A stretch of 64,000 nucleotides of DNA from NCBI GenBank assembly GCA_038205115.1, contig JBBRCE010000011.1:1-64000 (forward strand), read 5' to 3'. The notes beneath the pieces were generated by a model. That model was not told the DNA's origin. It saw only the letters and a list, made by a program, of their open reading frames with translations, and did not search any database. The translations under genes and the position numbers were made by a program. Of this stretch, positions 1-9,231 are shown piece by piece (the first letter of the stretch is position 1; each line of letters opens with the position of its first letter). Source of the DNA: JBBRCE01 sp038205115 (GTDB taxonomy: Bacteria > Planctomycetota > Planctomycetia > Pirellulales > JBBRCE01).

Positions 1-1
1 C

Positions 2-283
2 GCCAGTTGCGATCCGAACCTGGTGACCGCTGCGCAATTGCTGATGCGGGTTCGCGATCATTGGCACGTGGAGAATTGCCTGCACTTCACCAAGGATCGC
101 TGGTGGGATGAGGATCGGCATTACACCGCCCGGCCTGGCCTGGCCGAGGTGTTCGCCACACTCACCAATTCTGCCCTGACGGTGCTGCGCGCCTGCTATC
201 CGCCGGACCAGCCGCTTCGCGCCCTGGCCGACTACATCCAATGGTCCCCCGCCCGCGGCCTCAAACTTCTCGGCCTAATCTGA
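2..283 (+). CDS. ISAs1-type transposase, C-terminal fragment (cut by window start)
   Basis: The reading frame is open from base 2 to a TGA at 281-283, so the protein continues upstream of the window. The visible 93 residues contain 'VRDHWHVEN' followed by 'DEDRH', the pattern around the last acidic catalytic residue of ISAs1 (H-repeat) transposases, where a W-x-x-E-N motif precedes a D-E-D stretch. The C-terminal tail has the usual Leu/Ala-rich helix. The copy could be intact upstream or itself a remnant; the window cannot show this. It lies tail to tail with a second, decayed ISAs1-like relic on the minus strand, so this end of the window is an insertion-sequence landing zone. Confidence 0.7.
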   Translation, partial: ASCDPNLVTAAQLLMRVRDHWHVENCLHFTKDRWWDEDRHYTARPGLAEVFATLTNSALTVLRACYPPDQPLRALADYIQWSPARGLKLLGLI

Positions 284-393
284 CAATGCAGTTCTCCTGG
301 TTCCGGCGTGAAGTCACTATTGTTCCGTTGTGTAGAGCCGTTGGTTTTGCACCTGTTACAAAAGATTGGCCTGAAGCGCACGGCAATCGCCTC

Positions 394-930
394 TTATTTC
401 TCGGCGAAGCCGAGCACAATGGTTTGCAGCGCGCTGGTTGAGAGACACGCCTGGTAGCGTTTGGCACGGATCGTATCGTCGAGGGTCGTGTCTTTTGACA
501 CGATGGACACTGCCATTCTTCGCAACCAAGCCGCCGTTTAGGGATCGTGATGGCGGCGGATGCGACTGGCGTCTTCTGTAAAAGTTACATCCAGAATCCA
601 GTGCATGCTCTCGATGCGCCACTGTTTGCGGACCTCGCGGGCAAACGCCTTGACCTTGGCCGGCAGGCCGATCAGAAAGTAACACTCCTCGCTGGTCACA
701 GCGCCATCTACAGTGGCGATTCAGATCCAACAGCTACTGCCGGATGCAAGCCAGCAATTGCGCGGGATCGAGCGCGGCGCACACCCGGCCGAAGGTGTCG
801 TGCGAGGGGATGCCGTTGTGCAGTTTGAGAACGTGCGTAGCCAATCGATTCGCGCGTTGCCGAACCGCTGCAGGTCGAGCCGAGCGCGTGATCGCAAAAT
901 CGGAGAGAACCCGGCGAGGCTGCGGCGATT
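394..930 (-). pseudogene. decayed ISAs1-type transposase (internal deletion, frameshift, stop)
   Basis: Read on the minus strand, three pieces of one transposase are recognisable in order. About 925-845 gives 'NARIDWLRTF'. A frame change then gives 'LKLHNGIPSHDTFGRV', the typical ISAs1 N-terminal signature, ending in 'LDPAQLLACIRQ' and a stop. After an abrupt junction near 720 the frame resumes with 'TSEECYFLIGLP', 'QWRIESMHWILDVTF' and 'EDASRIRRHHDP', the C-terminal signature. An in-frame TAA follows 'HHDP', and the remaining tail 'AAWLRRMAVSIVSKDT' runs to a TAA at 394. Roughly 200 residues that would carry the first catalytic Asp residues are missing, so the element cannot encode an active enzyme. 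The upstream limit is approximate. Confidence 0.75.
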
Positions 931-1127
931 CGCGCTGGGCCGCGGCGTGGAACCGCGATTGCGCCAAGCGACTTGATGCTCGCGCCAATCGCTGTGGTCA
1001 ATCACGTCAAACTCGTGACGCGAAATGCCGGCGAGTTCAGCCGCGTTCCAGTGCACAGTATCGAACAATGAAATTCGTTACAGCGCGTTTTCCGCGGCTG
1101 AACGTGATCGCGTCGGCATGGTTCTGA

Positions 1128-4100
1128 TTACTTTGGCGCCACGACGGACGCCGAACTTGAAGCCGGCGTGGGCGCGATGTGCGGAAGGCCAGCCGTGCGC
1201 GGGACGTTGACCTTGGGCACAACCTTGTTCTTCTGCAACACGCCGTTGTGATACACGCCAATCTGTGCGTGCCCAACGCCTTCCCAGTCGCCGACAACCG
1301 GACGATCATCCGCGCCGCCCAGCGTGAACACCTTGTTGTGGGCGTCCATTTGGAAACTGTGCGCGGTGTCGATGATCCACTTGCCGTTGCGGTACACGCC
1401 GATCGAGTCGATTCCGTCGCCGGCAAAGTTACCAACCACCGGCACGTCGCCGGGCTGACCGAACTGCACGCGTTTGTCGCCCACGCTCCATTTGCCGTCG
1501 CCGTCCATGTCTAAGTACCAAGTGCCGTCGCGGAACACGCCAATTGTTTTGGTGCCGTGACCGGTCCAGTCGCCAACCACCGGGATGTCGCCCGGCTTGC
1601 CGAAGCGGAACACGTGGTCGATCAGATCGGCCCGCGCCTTGCCATCGGACGTACGTTTGAGTGTTCGCCGGCCGAGCGCGGCACGTTCGAGTTCCGGCGG
1701 CATGTTCTTATGCGCGCCCGTCGGCTTGTTGCGCGCGTGCGGCAAGCCGGGATCATTGGCCACGGCGCGTTGATCGCCAATCCAGGCGCGCCCGTAAATG
1801 CCGATATCGTCTTTACCGTCGCCGTCCCAGTCGCCGACCACCGGCGTATCACCGGCTTTTCCGAGTTGGGCGTACAAATCGCCCGAGTCCCAAACGCCAT
1901 TGCCGTTGAGGTCGATGAACCATTCGCCGTCGAGAAACACGCCTTTGAGAGCGTGCCCGTCGCCCAGAAAGTCGCCCACAATCGGAATTGCGCCCGGCAT
2001 GCCGAAGACGGATTCGCGGAGTTCGCTGTTATTATCCGTGTTGACGCTCCACTGGGCGCGATCCATTGAGACGCCCTTCCAATTCACTGAATCGAAGCGC
2101 ATCGAGGCGTCTTGGACCATCGACTCTTCGAATTCTTGTGGGCCGCGCGGGAAGCCGGCATTGATGACGCTCAAGTGCCAGGTGAAATCTTCGTCGATTT
2201 CTCCACCGGCCGTAATGGTTCGCAAATCGCTGGCACCGACGCTTACACTTGGACGCGGCGGCGAGCCACCACCGCCTTGCGGCGATGCGGTGAACACCGG
2301 CAAGCCCGGAAATTCTGGCGACGGAATGAAAACCGGCGGCGGAGTGAACGACGGCGGCGAACCACCGGGCGGATCTTTGGGTGGAGTTCTGTCGACGATG
2401 ATTTCGCTAAACCAGTTGTTTTGCGACGTCTGGCCGGCGAGCACCGGAATACGGACGATCGAGTCGCTTCGTGCCGCAACGTCGAACGTCTGCAGCGCCA
2501 GCGTGCCGAGTTTCTTGGTTACGTCAATCGACGTACCGCCGGTGCTGCCTGCGGTGTTAATGCTGGTGATGTAGCCGTTGGGCTGTTGTTCGATGACCGT
2601 GTACACGCCCTGCATCAAACCGGTAAAGATGTAGTAGCCGTTGGCGTCGGTCGTCGTGGTGATTTTGTTGCCGTTGCCGTCGATAATCGGCTTGCCATTG
2701 GCATCGCCCAGAATCATGACCACGCCCGCGATGGCGATATCGCCCGCGGCCTTTTGTCCGGTGCGGACGGTGGTGATATCGGCCGGGGCGTTGCCATCGG
2801 CGGTGGTGATGGCCGGGCCATCTTGGAAAACATAGCCAGAGAGCGACCCCGGCAGCAGTTCGCCAAAGTTGTAGTTGACACCGTTGGTGCCTTGCAGCGT
2901 AACTTGCGTGATCGTGTCGTTGGGTTGATCGGCCACGCCGCCGGCGCTGCCAGCGCAGGCCATGCCGTCGAGATAGGCGGTTGGCTGAGTTTCCGCCACG
3001 CCGTAAACTCCTGGCAGCAAGCCCGTGAATTGGTAATGCCCGTTGGCGTCAGTGGTTGTCGTGATGCCGGTGGAATTTCCTTGCGAATCCAGCAGCGTTA
3101 CGGTCACGCCCGCAATGGGCGCTTCGCCCGGCTCGAAGATGCAGTTGTTGTTTGCATCGACGTACACAAAGCCGCCGATCGAGTTCAGAATTGTCTCGCA
3201 GAAGTCGTAGCCCGTGGCTTGCGTGCCCGAGATCAATTTGACGCCCACGGTGGTGTTGGCATCCTGCGAAAATCCGCCGGCATTGCCGACGTCGCTATCG
3301 GCGTCAAAGTAGCCAGGCGTCAGCGACTCGTGAACGCTATAGGTTGCCGGCTTCAACCCGGTGAAGATGTAATTGCCGTTTTGATCGGTGGTTGTCGTAG
3401 CGACCACGATGCCATTGGTGTCCAGCAATTGAATGCCTACGCCGACCAGCGGTACCGGGTTGGGGTCGGTGTCGCAATTTCCGGTCGGCGTGGCCACCAC
3501 GCGGCCGGTGATGCTGGCCGGAATCAGTTCGCAGAAGTCATAGTTAACGCCATCCGTACCGGATGTCAGCGAGATTTGCCGCACGGTATCTGTGCTGGTT
3601 ACGATGCCGCCAGCGCTGCCGACGTCTTCATCGCCTTGAAAATATCCGTTGGGTTGAACTTCATGCACGCCGTACGAACCTGGTGCCAGGTTCTCGAACT
3701 TATAGTTGCCATTGGTATCCGTGGTGGTCGTGTCGATTACGTTGCCGTTGCTGTCGAGCAACTGCACGGTCACGCCTTGGAGCAAGATCGAATCGGGACC
3801 GATTTCGCAATCCTCGTTGGGATCTGCATGAACGCGGCCGGCAATGCTTGAAGGCAGCAGTTCGCCGAAGTTGTATTGCTGGCCGTCGTGGCCATAAGTA
3901 AGCGTGGCACCGGTGATCGAGTCGCCCGGATTGTGAGCCATTCCGCCTTGCGTACCGGCGGTATCCAAGCCGTCAACGTACGTGGCGGGTTGCACTTCAC
4001 TCACGCCGTATGTTCCGGCGGCCAGTCCGACAAAACTGTAGAAGCCGTCTGCGTCGGTGATTGCCGTGGCACCGGTGGGTTGTCCATTGGCGTCTAGCAA

Positions 4101-5999
4101 ATTCAGCGTGACGCCGGCGATGGGCGCCTCGCCGATGTCGCGAATGCCGTCGTTGTTGGCGTCAACGTACACGTAGCCCGAGAGCGTCAGCGGCAGGTTT
4201 TCGCAGAAGTCGTACTGTATTGCGTCGGTGCCCGAAGTGAGCGAGATTTCCGTCGTCGTGTCGATAGCGGAAATCACGCCGCCTTGGTCGCCCACGTGCG
4301 TATCGCCTTGGAAATAGCCATCCGGCTGAACTTCGTGAATGCCATAAGTACCGGGGGCCAACCCAATGAATAGGTAGTTGCCGTCGGCATTGGTCATGGT
4401 GGTGTCGATCACCGTGCCGCTGCTATCGAGCAGTTGGATCGTGACGCCCTCCAGGTTGATGGGGTTGGGATCCGTTTCGCAATCGCCGTTGGGATCGGCT
4501 TGCACGTGCCCGGAAATCGTGCTGGCCAACAGTTCGCCGAAGTTGTATTCTTCGCCCGACTGATTGCCAACGAGCGTCACATCGTTAATTTCGTCGCCGG
4601 GATTGACAGCCGTTCCGCCAGCGTTGCCGGCAGCGTCGAGACCGTCGATCCAGCCGTTGGGCTGTACTTCCGTAACGGTGTATGTGCCGGGAATTAAGCC
4701 GGTTACGGACCAAGAACCGTCGGCATTGGTGACCACATCAACGGGCGTAAGCGTGCCCGTTATGGTGGCGATGGGAGTGACATGAATCGTCACGCCGCCG
4801 ATGCCTTCTTCGCCCGCGTCGAGCACGCCATTGTTATTTCGATCGTGAAAGACATGCCCGCTGAGTGCCGCGGGCTGCGCTTCAGCAAAGTTATTCTCGA
4901 CGCTGTCCTGTCCGCCGAGCAGTTCCACGCCGCCAATTTGATCGACGGTTTCGACGTTGCCATCCGTCGCTCCGTCCACGGTTCCGGCGGTGGCGCCTAC
5001 GCTGAAGTAGTCGTTGGGCTGCGTTTCCGAGACGCGGAATGTGCCGGGCAGCAGTCCTTCGAACTTGTAATGTCCGTTGGCGTCGGTTGTGGCGGTCATG
5101 CCGGTGTTGGTGTACGTCACGCCATCCGCGCTCAACTCGAATAGGCTGACCGTTACGCCCGCGAGGCCGGTCTCGCCATTGTCTTGCGTGTTATTGAGAT
5201 TGTTGTCGACAAACACGTTGCCTGAAAGCGTGATCGGCAGTGGCGTTTGGTGAAGGCCGAAACCCGCGCCGGCGGTGAGCACGGATTGATCGTTATTGGG
5301 ATCAGTATAGCGATCCGGCGGCAAGTCGAGATGGCTGCCGGTTTGGGCATCGAGTTGGCTGAAGTTGGCGTCGTACACGTCGCGGAACAGTGCAGAGCCC
5401 GTGGCGTCGGCATAATGCTGCGCACTGAACACGCCGGTCAGAATCGAGCGCTGAAATTCCGCGCCTTCGTCCACAGCGTCGACTTCGATCTCGCCGGTTT
5501 GCGGATCGATGTAGATCACTTGGTCGGCATCGATGGTGAACGTCAGCGACTTACCAGCCGTGAAGCCGGAAAAATCGAGTTCGATTTTGCTGCTGCCGTC
5601 GGCCACGCTGGGATTGCCAAGAACTTGAAACCCGTCGTGCGAGACGATGTTCAACGGCGCGCTGCCGTAAGCGCCCAGGCCGCCCGGCGCGGTATCGTAA
5701 ACCACGTCGTTAACGGACAGCGTGCTGCCGTTTTTCATGCTGTTGATTTCCAGGTGCTTGAGCTCCGTGCCCTGCGCACCGCCACTCCAGGTGATCGTGA
5801 CGACGTTGGGCTTGTTGTCCAAGCCGCCGGCCGGTTCGAAGTACACGGCACCAATGTGGACGTCGGCGGTCATCAGCCGGCGCGGCTCCATCTCCTCGAC
5901 GCGGCAAATGCGCAATCGGTCGACGGTGCTATGGCAATCGCGGCCAGCGCGCGAGGAAAATCCGCGAGTAAACTGTTTGAGCCGGTTCAGAATTCCCAC
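1128..5999 (-). CDS. giant exported SdrD-repeat / FG-GAP-like surface protein
   Basis: A roughly 1,623-residue protein. The frame is open up to 6191, but a GTG at 5999 has GGAGG eight bases upstream, while a start at 6191 would run into the next gene; 5999 is therefore preferred. Near residue 35 it carries 'VEEMEPRRLMTADVH', an N-terminal motif common in very large planctomycete surface proteins. A beta-rich N-terminal domain is followed by eight SdrD B-like repeats (each about 110 residues, with 'SGxVxxDxNxDG', 'GVTVxLLD', 'TDANGxYxFxGLxPGxYxVxExQP' and a closing 'YNFGE' or 'YDFCE'). Then come a Pro-rich linker and about five FG-GAP-like units built on 'PVVGDWDGDGKDDIGIY'. The family suggests a calcium-stabilised adhesive or cell-surface role; the actual ligand is unknown. 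It is probably transcribed separately from, or after, the WD40 gene upstream. Confidence 0.85.
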   Translation of the reverse strand: MGILNRLKQFTRGFSSRAGRDCHSTVDRLRICRVEEMEPRRLMTADVHIGAVYFEPAGGLDNKPNVVTITWSGGAQGTELKHLEINSMKNGSTLSVNDVVYDTAPGGLGAYGSAPLNIVSHDGFQVLGNPSVADGSSKIELDFSGFTAGKSLTFTIDADQVIYIDPQTGEIEVDAVDEGAEFQRSILTGVFSAQHYADATGSALFRDVYDANFSQLDAQTGSHLDLPPDRYTDPNNDQSVLTAGAGFGLHQTPLPITLSGNVFVDNNLNNTQDNGETGLAGVTVSLFELSADGVTYTNTGMTATTDANGHYKFEGLLPGTFRVSETQPNDYFSVGATAGTVDGATDGNVETVDQIGGVELLGGQDSVENNFAEAQPAALSGHVFHDRNNNGVLDAGEEGIGGVTIHVTPIATITGTLTPVDVVTNADGSWSVTGLIPGTYTVTEVQPNGWIDGLDAAGNAGGTAVNPGDEINDVTLVGNQSGEEYNFGELLASTISGHVQADPNGDCETDPNPINLEGVTIQLLDSSGTVIDTTMTNADGNYLFIGLAPGTYGIHEVQPDGYFQGDTHVGDQGGVISAIDTTTEISLTSGTDAIQYDFCENLPLTLSGYVYVDANNDGIRDIGEAPIAGVTLNLLDANGQPTGATAITDADGFYSFVGLAAGTYGVSEVQPATYVDGLDTAGTQGGMAHNPGDSITGATLTYGHDGQQYNFGELLPSSIAGRVHADPNEDCEIGPDSILLQGVTVQLLDSNGNVIDTTTTDTNGNYKFENLAPGSYGVHEVQPNGYFQGDEDVGSAGGIVTSTDTVRQISLTSGTDGVNYDFCELIPASITGRVVATPTGNCDTDPNPVPLVGVGIQLLDTNGIVVATTTTDQNGNYIFTGLKPATYSVHESLTPGYFDADSDVGNAGGFSQDANTTVGVKLISGTQATGYDFCETILNSIGGFVYVDANNNCIFEPGEAPIAGVTVTLLDSQGNSTGITTTTDANGHYQFTGLLPGVYGVAETQPTAYLDGMACAGSAGGVADQPNDTITQVTLQGTNGVNYNFGELLPGSLSGYVFQDGPAITTADGNAPADITTVRTGQKAAGDIAIAGVVMILGDANGKPIIDGNGNKITTTTDANGYYIFTGLMQGVYTVIEQQPNGYITSINTAGSTGGTSIDVTKKLGTLALQTFDVAARSDSIVRIPVLAGQTSQNNWFSEIIVDRTPPKDPPGGSPPSFTPPPVFIPSPEFPGLPVFTASPQGGGGSPPRPSVSVGASDLRTITAGGEIDEDFTWHLSVINAGFPRGPQEFEESMVQDASMRFDSVNWKGVSMDRAQWSVNTDNNSELRESVFGMPGAIPIVGDFLGDGHALKGVFLDGEWFIDLNGNGVWDSGDLYAQLGKAGDTPVVGDWDGDGKDDIGIYGRAWIGDQRAVANDPGLPHARNKPTGAHKNMPPELERAALGRRTLKRTSDGKARADLIDHVFRFGKPGDIPVVGDWTGHGTKTIGVFRDGTWYLDMDGDGKWSVGDKRVQFGQPGDVPVVGNFAGDGIDSIGVYRNGKWIIDTAHSFQMDAHNKVFTLGGADDRPVVGDWEGVGHAQIGVYHNGVLQKNKVVPKVNVPRTAGLPHIAPTPASSSASVVAPK
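1245..2000 (-). repeat. five FG-GAP-like coding repeats
   Basis: The C-terminal third of the giant protein has about five units of 45-60 residues built on 'PxVGDWxGDGxDxIGVYRxGxW', each with a short Asp/Gly calcium-loop-like segment such as 'DLNGNGVWDSGD'. Such units are known from FG-GAP/VCBS beta-propeller-like proteins. One copy is interrupted by a Lys/Arg-rich insertion of about 50 residues. Confidence 0.7.
2390..5235 (-). repeat. eight tandem SdrD B-like coding repeats
   Basis: Eight consecutive repeats of about 330 bp lie inside the giant surface protein. Two alternating subtypes can be seen. One starts 'SGxVYVDANNDGI' and ends 'YNFGELLP'. The other starts 'xGxVxADPNGDC' and ends 'YDFCE', carrying a Cys in both the first and last segment. 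Copies 3, 5 and 6 are of the Cys type and copies 2, 4 and 7 of the FGE type. The first and last copies are more divergent. The alternation suggests amplification by duplication of a two-repeat unit. Confidence 0.8.
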
Positions 6000-6124
6000 G
6001 CGTACAACCTCCGTGTCGTATGTCGAAAGTGGCGACCGTCCGGGGTCACCATCGAATATCTCATCGCCCCGCTGCCCGAACTCTGCCCGTCGCGCAACAT
6101 CGTGTGGCGCGCGAATTTTTCTGC

Positions 6125-7165
6125 CTAGCGTACGATCGCACCATCGGGCCGTTGAGTGGTCCGGCCATTGAGATCGCGATCCAACTTCCAAATCCGGATA
6201 CTGGTATCAAATCCGCCTGATACGAGCACGGTGCCTTCGGCATTGCAGGCCAGCGAGGCCACTGTGCCTGTGTGACCGATCAGCCGGCAATCTTCGGTCT
6301 TGCCGCTGATGTCCCAAACATGGACGATGTTGTCGCTGCCACCGGTGGCGAGTTTATTTTTGCCACAGAACGTCAACGACATGATCTTTGCGCCGTCGCA
6401 ATTGAAACTCAGCGACGAGGCCTCATGCTTCAGATTGAAAATTCGCACCTGTTGATCTTCGCCAGCGGAGGCCAGCAAGCCGTCGGCCGTCGAGAACGCC
6501 AGGTGACGAATGCGCTGTTGATGGGCGTCGATCATCTTTTGCGTGCCGTCAGTCAGATTGGTCAATTGAATTTTTCCGCTGCGGCCACCGACTGCCAGCG
6601 TTCCGCCATCATTGCCATAACTCAGCGTTCGCAGGTCGGTGCATGCGCCGGAGATGGTTTTGACCACAACACCGCTTGTGACATCGTAAATTTTGATTGG
6701 GCGTTCGAAGCCAGAGACCGCCAAGGTTTTACCGTTGGGGCTGAACTGCACGGCAAAAATCGCGACGTCGTGTTCTGCCAGGGCGCGGGTTTGCTTGCCT
6801 GTGGCCACATCCCAAATGCGGACCTTGCGGTCGTCGCCGGCCGAAGCCAATGTTTTGCCGTCAGGCGAAAAATCCAAACCGCGAATCCAGTCGATGTGTC
6901 CGGTCATCGTGTGCGTGAGCTTGCCGTCTTCCAAATTCCAGAAACGAATCAAATGATCGTCACCAGCCGCGGCCAACGTTTTGCCGTCGGGACTGATCGT
7001 CAGCGTGGTCACAACCGGAGGCTTACCATTGGACGTTTCGGGCTGGATTTCGATAATCCGATTGGCTTTGTAGGCTGGGATTTCGAGCCCCAGCGCCAGT
7101 TGACTGGCCAAGACCGTCACTGCCGCGGCAAAGAGGATTTGCAAGCTGAGATTCGTTTTGCGCAT
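6125..7165 (-). CDS. exported WD40-repeat beta-propeller protein
   Basis: A 346-residue protein. The ATG at 7165 (Met-Arg-Lys start) gives a clean signal peptide, with a hydrophobic run and 'ASQLALG' before a likely cleavage site; a GTG three codons upstream is the alternative. Seven WD40 blades follow, with repeated 'SPDGKTLAAAGDD', 'IRFWNLEDGK' and 'VRIWDVATGK' motifs, filling most of the chain and predicting a single seven-bladed propeller. No catalytic domain is attached, so the protein probably serves as a protein-interaction scaffold outside the cytoplasmic membrane. Its stop is 125 bp from the start of the giant surface protein on the same strand, so co-transcription is possible. The partner is unknown. 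Confidence 0.85.
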   Translation of the reverse strand: MRKTNLSLQILFAAAVTVLASQLALGLEIPAYKANRIIEIQPETSNGKPPVVTTLTISPDGKTLAAAGDDHLIRFWNLEDGKLTHTMTGHIDWIRGLDFSPDGKTLASAGDDRKVRIWDVATGKQTRALAEHDVAIFAVQFSPNGKTLAVSGFERPIKIYDVTSGVVVKTISGACTDLRTLSYGNDGGTLAVGGRSGKIQLTNLTDGTQKMIDAHQQRIRHLAFSTADGLLASAGEDQQVRIFNLKHEASSLSFNCDGAKIMSLTFCGKNKLATGGSDNIVHVWDISGKTEDCRLIGHTGTVASLACNAEGTVLVSGGFDTSIRIWKLDRDLNGRTTQRPDGAIVR

Positions 7166-7174
7166 GGCAACCAC

Positions 7175-7470
7175 TCGCGATAAACTGTTTGTAGGGTCTC
7201 TGCCATCTATCGGAATTTTGCGATTTCCGCGTTACTCAAACCGCTCGTTCTCAAAAACTGCTCGACGCTAGCGTTAAAATTGGCGCTAACTTCGCGAATT
7301 TATGTCAACTCGGCGGTCTACGCGGTCTTGTTGGCTACTGCGAACGGGCATCGAAATCTTGCTCACAATGAAATTCCGGCCCGCGATTTGCTTGCATCGC
7401 TCCAGTCCCGCAGCCGGGCGTAAGGTATCATTCAAGCTGTTGCGAAGTCACTTCCGCGGAGTCAGCGTCC
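7175..7470. other. divergent intergenic region, no gene seen
   Basis: About 300 bp between the minus-strand WD40 gene and the plus-strand small membrane protein gene. It must hold the promoters for both. A short inverted repeat (TAGCG ... CGCTA around a TTAAAATTGG loop) lies near 7270. No convincing small gene or RNA was seen. Confidence 0.5.
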
Positions 7471-7992
7471 ATGTCAGCAAACCCATCGTCCAAAAGTTGG
7501 CATGCCGAATTCCTTGACGAGCAAGAAGTTGCGTCGAAAAAGGCGATGCGTACGTTGGCCGGGAATATGGCCGACACGCTGCGCGAAGTTGTCGATCCGC
7601 GGCCGTGGACGTCGCAATTCCCCTGGGCGGCCGTTGGCACCGCCGCTGTCGTCGGAGCGATTTCAGGCAAAATGATGGGTAGCAAGAGTTCGGCGGCATC
7701 CGCGCCGGCCGCGCCTCAACCAGTGACCTCGCAGCCCTCGGTAGGAAAAGTTGCCGCAAAAAGCTCGCTTCTGGCCACACTGACGAGCAGTCTGATCGCA
7801 CCATTGGTCAACATGCTGGTGCAGCGCTTCCAGAAATCGCTACATCAGGCGCTTGCGACGGCTATGGCTCCTCCGCCAGCGCGCCACAACAGCACTGGTC
7901 CCGTGGATAGCGCCTACGCTGACGACAGCGACGACCGTGACGACGATTCGGCCGCACGGCATTCGCCGTCGATGGCTTCCTCAGCCGTTTAA
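7471..7992 (+). CDS. small membrane-anchored protein, function unknown
   Basis: A 173-residue protein starting at an ATG with GGAG about twelve bases upstream. The N-terminal 60 residues are charged and probably helical ('EFLDEQEVASKKAMRTL'). A Gly/Ala-rich hydrophobic segment follows ('WAAVGTAAVVGAISGKMMG') that resembles the glycine-zipper membrane segment of DUF883/ElaB-like proteins, then a second hydrophobic region near residues 100-120. The C-terminus is acidic (Asp/Ser-rich). DUF883-like proteins are inner-membrane proteins thought to bind ribosomes, but the match here rests only on general layout, so the assignment stays open. The gene appears to stand alone, 120 bp before the next gene. 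Confidence 0.6.
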   Translation: MSANPSSKSWHAEFLDEQEVASKKAMRTLAGNMADTLREVVDPRPWTSQFPWAAVGTAAVVGAISGKMMGSKSSAASAPAAPQPVTSQPSVGKVAAKSSLLATLTSSLIAPLVNMLVQRFQKSLHQALATAMAPPPARHNSTGPVDSAYADDSDDRDDDSAARHSPSMASSAV

Positions 7993-8112
7993 CGCAGTCG
8001 TTGTCGAACGAACTCCCGGACGCGGCAGGGGATTGCAAATCCGCTGCCAATCTCGTCGAATATTCGGAAGCATTCTATGGCGGCTTTCGATCACGTTCCC
8101 ACGGAGTTTCAG

Positions 8113-9087
8113 ATGCGGGCGAATTCCCTATATCCCGTCGCGCGGCGATTTGTCGTGCCGGTTGTTGCAATCCTAAGTTTGGCGACCGTTTCGGCCGCGC
8201 GAGCTCAACATCGTTTGGCGATTCAAGGCAATAACAAGCTGGCCATCATTGCCGCCGATGGCAATGTCGAATGGGAAATGACCTGGGGCGCCATTCACGA
8301 CATCCATCGTCTTAAGAACGGCAACTTCATGGTGCAGCAGGGCGCGGCAGTGGTGGCCGAGATTGACGCCCAAACAAAAAAAGTGGTTTGGTCGTACGAC
8401 TCGGCCAAGCAGAACGGCAACGAGGGCAAGAAGGTTGAAGTTCACGCCTTTCAGCCGTTGGACGATGATCGGATCATGATCGCCGAAGCGGGCCCCGCGC
8501 GAATCATCGAAATCGATCGCTCCGGCAAATTGCTGAAAGAGGTCAAGCTGAAAACGGTTCATCCCAGCACTCACAGCGACACCCGTCTGGTCCGCAAACT
8601 GCCCAGCGGAAATTACTTGGCCGCCCAAGAGTCCGATGGCACGGTACGCGAATACGACGGAAAATCAGGCGACGTGGTTTGGGAGTACGAAATTCCGATG
8701 TTCGATCAAAAGCCCGCCGCGGGCCACGGGCCAGAAGGATTTGGCAATCGCTGCTTCGCCGCGTTACGTCTAAAAAATGGTAACACGTTAATCGCCACTG
8801 GAGACGGGCATAGCATTCTAGAAGTCACGCCCGAGAAAAAGATCGTCTGGGAGATTCATCAAAAAGATCTGCCCAACATCACGCTGGCTTGGGTGACGAC
8901 GCTGGAAGTTTTGCCCAACGGTCACTACGTCTTTGGCAATTGCCACGCCGGCAAAGGGCAACCGCTGGTGATTGAGTTGGACCCCGCCAGCAAAAAAGTG
9001 GTTTGGACGCTCGATCAGTTCGACAAGTGGGGCAATTCGGTCTCCAACACGCAATTGTTAGACGTCGAGGGCGAGGTGCTCCGCTAG
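8113..9087 (+). CDS. exported PQQ-like beta-propeller repeat protein
   Basis: A 324-residue protein. The frame is open from 8077, but the ATG at 8113 has GGAG at ideal spacing and directly gives a signal peptide ending 'ATVSAARAQ'; the longer form would bury it. The mature part has repeated blades of 'xNGNxLxxxxDGxxVxEYDxxxGxVVWEYE' type (for example 'EYDGKSGDVVWEYEIP' and 'ELDPASKKVVWTLDQ'), the signature of PQQ-like or arylsulfotransferase-like propellers. No catalytic residues could be assigned, and similar planctomycete proteins lack known substrates. It is followed within 145 bp by the superoxide dismutase gene, which has its own strong ribosome-binding site. Confidence 0.75.
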   Translation: MRANSLYPVARRFVVPVVAILSLATVSAARAQHRLAIQGNNKLAIIAADGNVEWEMTWGAIHDIHRLKNGNFMVQQGAAVVAEIDAQTKKVVWSYDSAKQNGNEGKKVEVHAFQPLDDDRIMIAEAGPARIIEIDRSGKLLKEVKLKTVHPSTHSDTRLVRKLPSGNYLAAQESDGTVREYDGKSGDVVWEYEIPMFDQKPAAGHGPEGFGNRCFAALRLKNGNTLIATGDGHSILEVTPEKKIVWEIHQKDLPNITLAWVTTLEVLPNGHYVFGNCHAGKGQPLVIELDPASKKVVWTLDQFDKWGNSVSNTQLLDVEGEVLR

Positions 9088-9113
9088 AGGCAAAACGGGC
9101 AGGCCTCGCGCCG

Positions 9114-9132
9114 GGCAACGCGCGGCGTTGCC
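9114..9132 (+). terminator. short GC-rich hairpin after the propeller gene
   Basis: A perfect 8-bp stem (GGCAACGC / GCGTTGCC) with a 3-base loop, 27 bp after the propeller stop codon. There is no T-run after it, so it may be an mRNA-stabilising hairpin rather than a true intrinsic terminator. Confidence 0.35.
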
Positions 9133-9231
9133 AGGCAACCAGGGCAGCCAATTGCCGAGTTCGCAACCGTCGGTTATGCTGCCATCGCAAGACGTTCACT
9201 GGATTTCGACTTGAAATGAGGGAGATTTAAC

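Noticed and set aside
2112..3851. 579-codon open frame on the plus strand
   Set aside because: It is antisense to the giant SdrD-repeat gene and owes its length to GC-rich repeated coding sequence; no family resemblance or ribosome-binding site.
6000..6191. N-terminal extension of the giant surface protein to 6191
   Set aside because: It would overlap the WD40 gene by 67 bp, lacks a ribosome-binding site, and the internal GTG at 5999 has a strong one.
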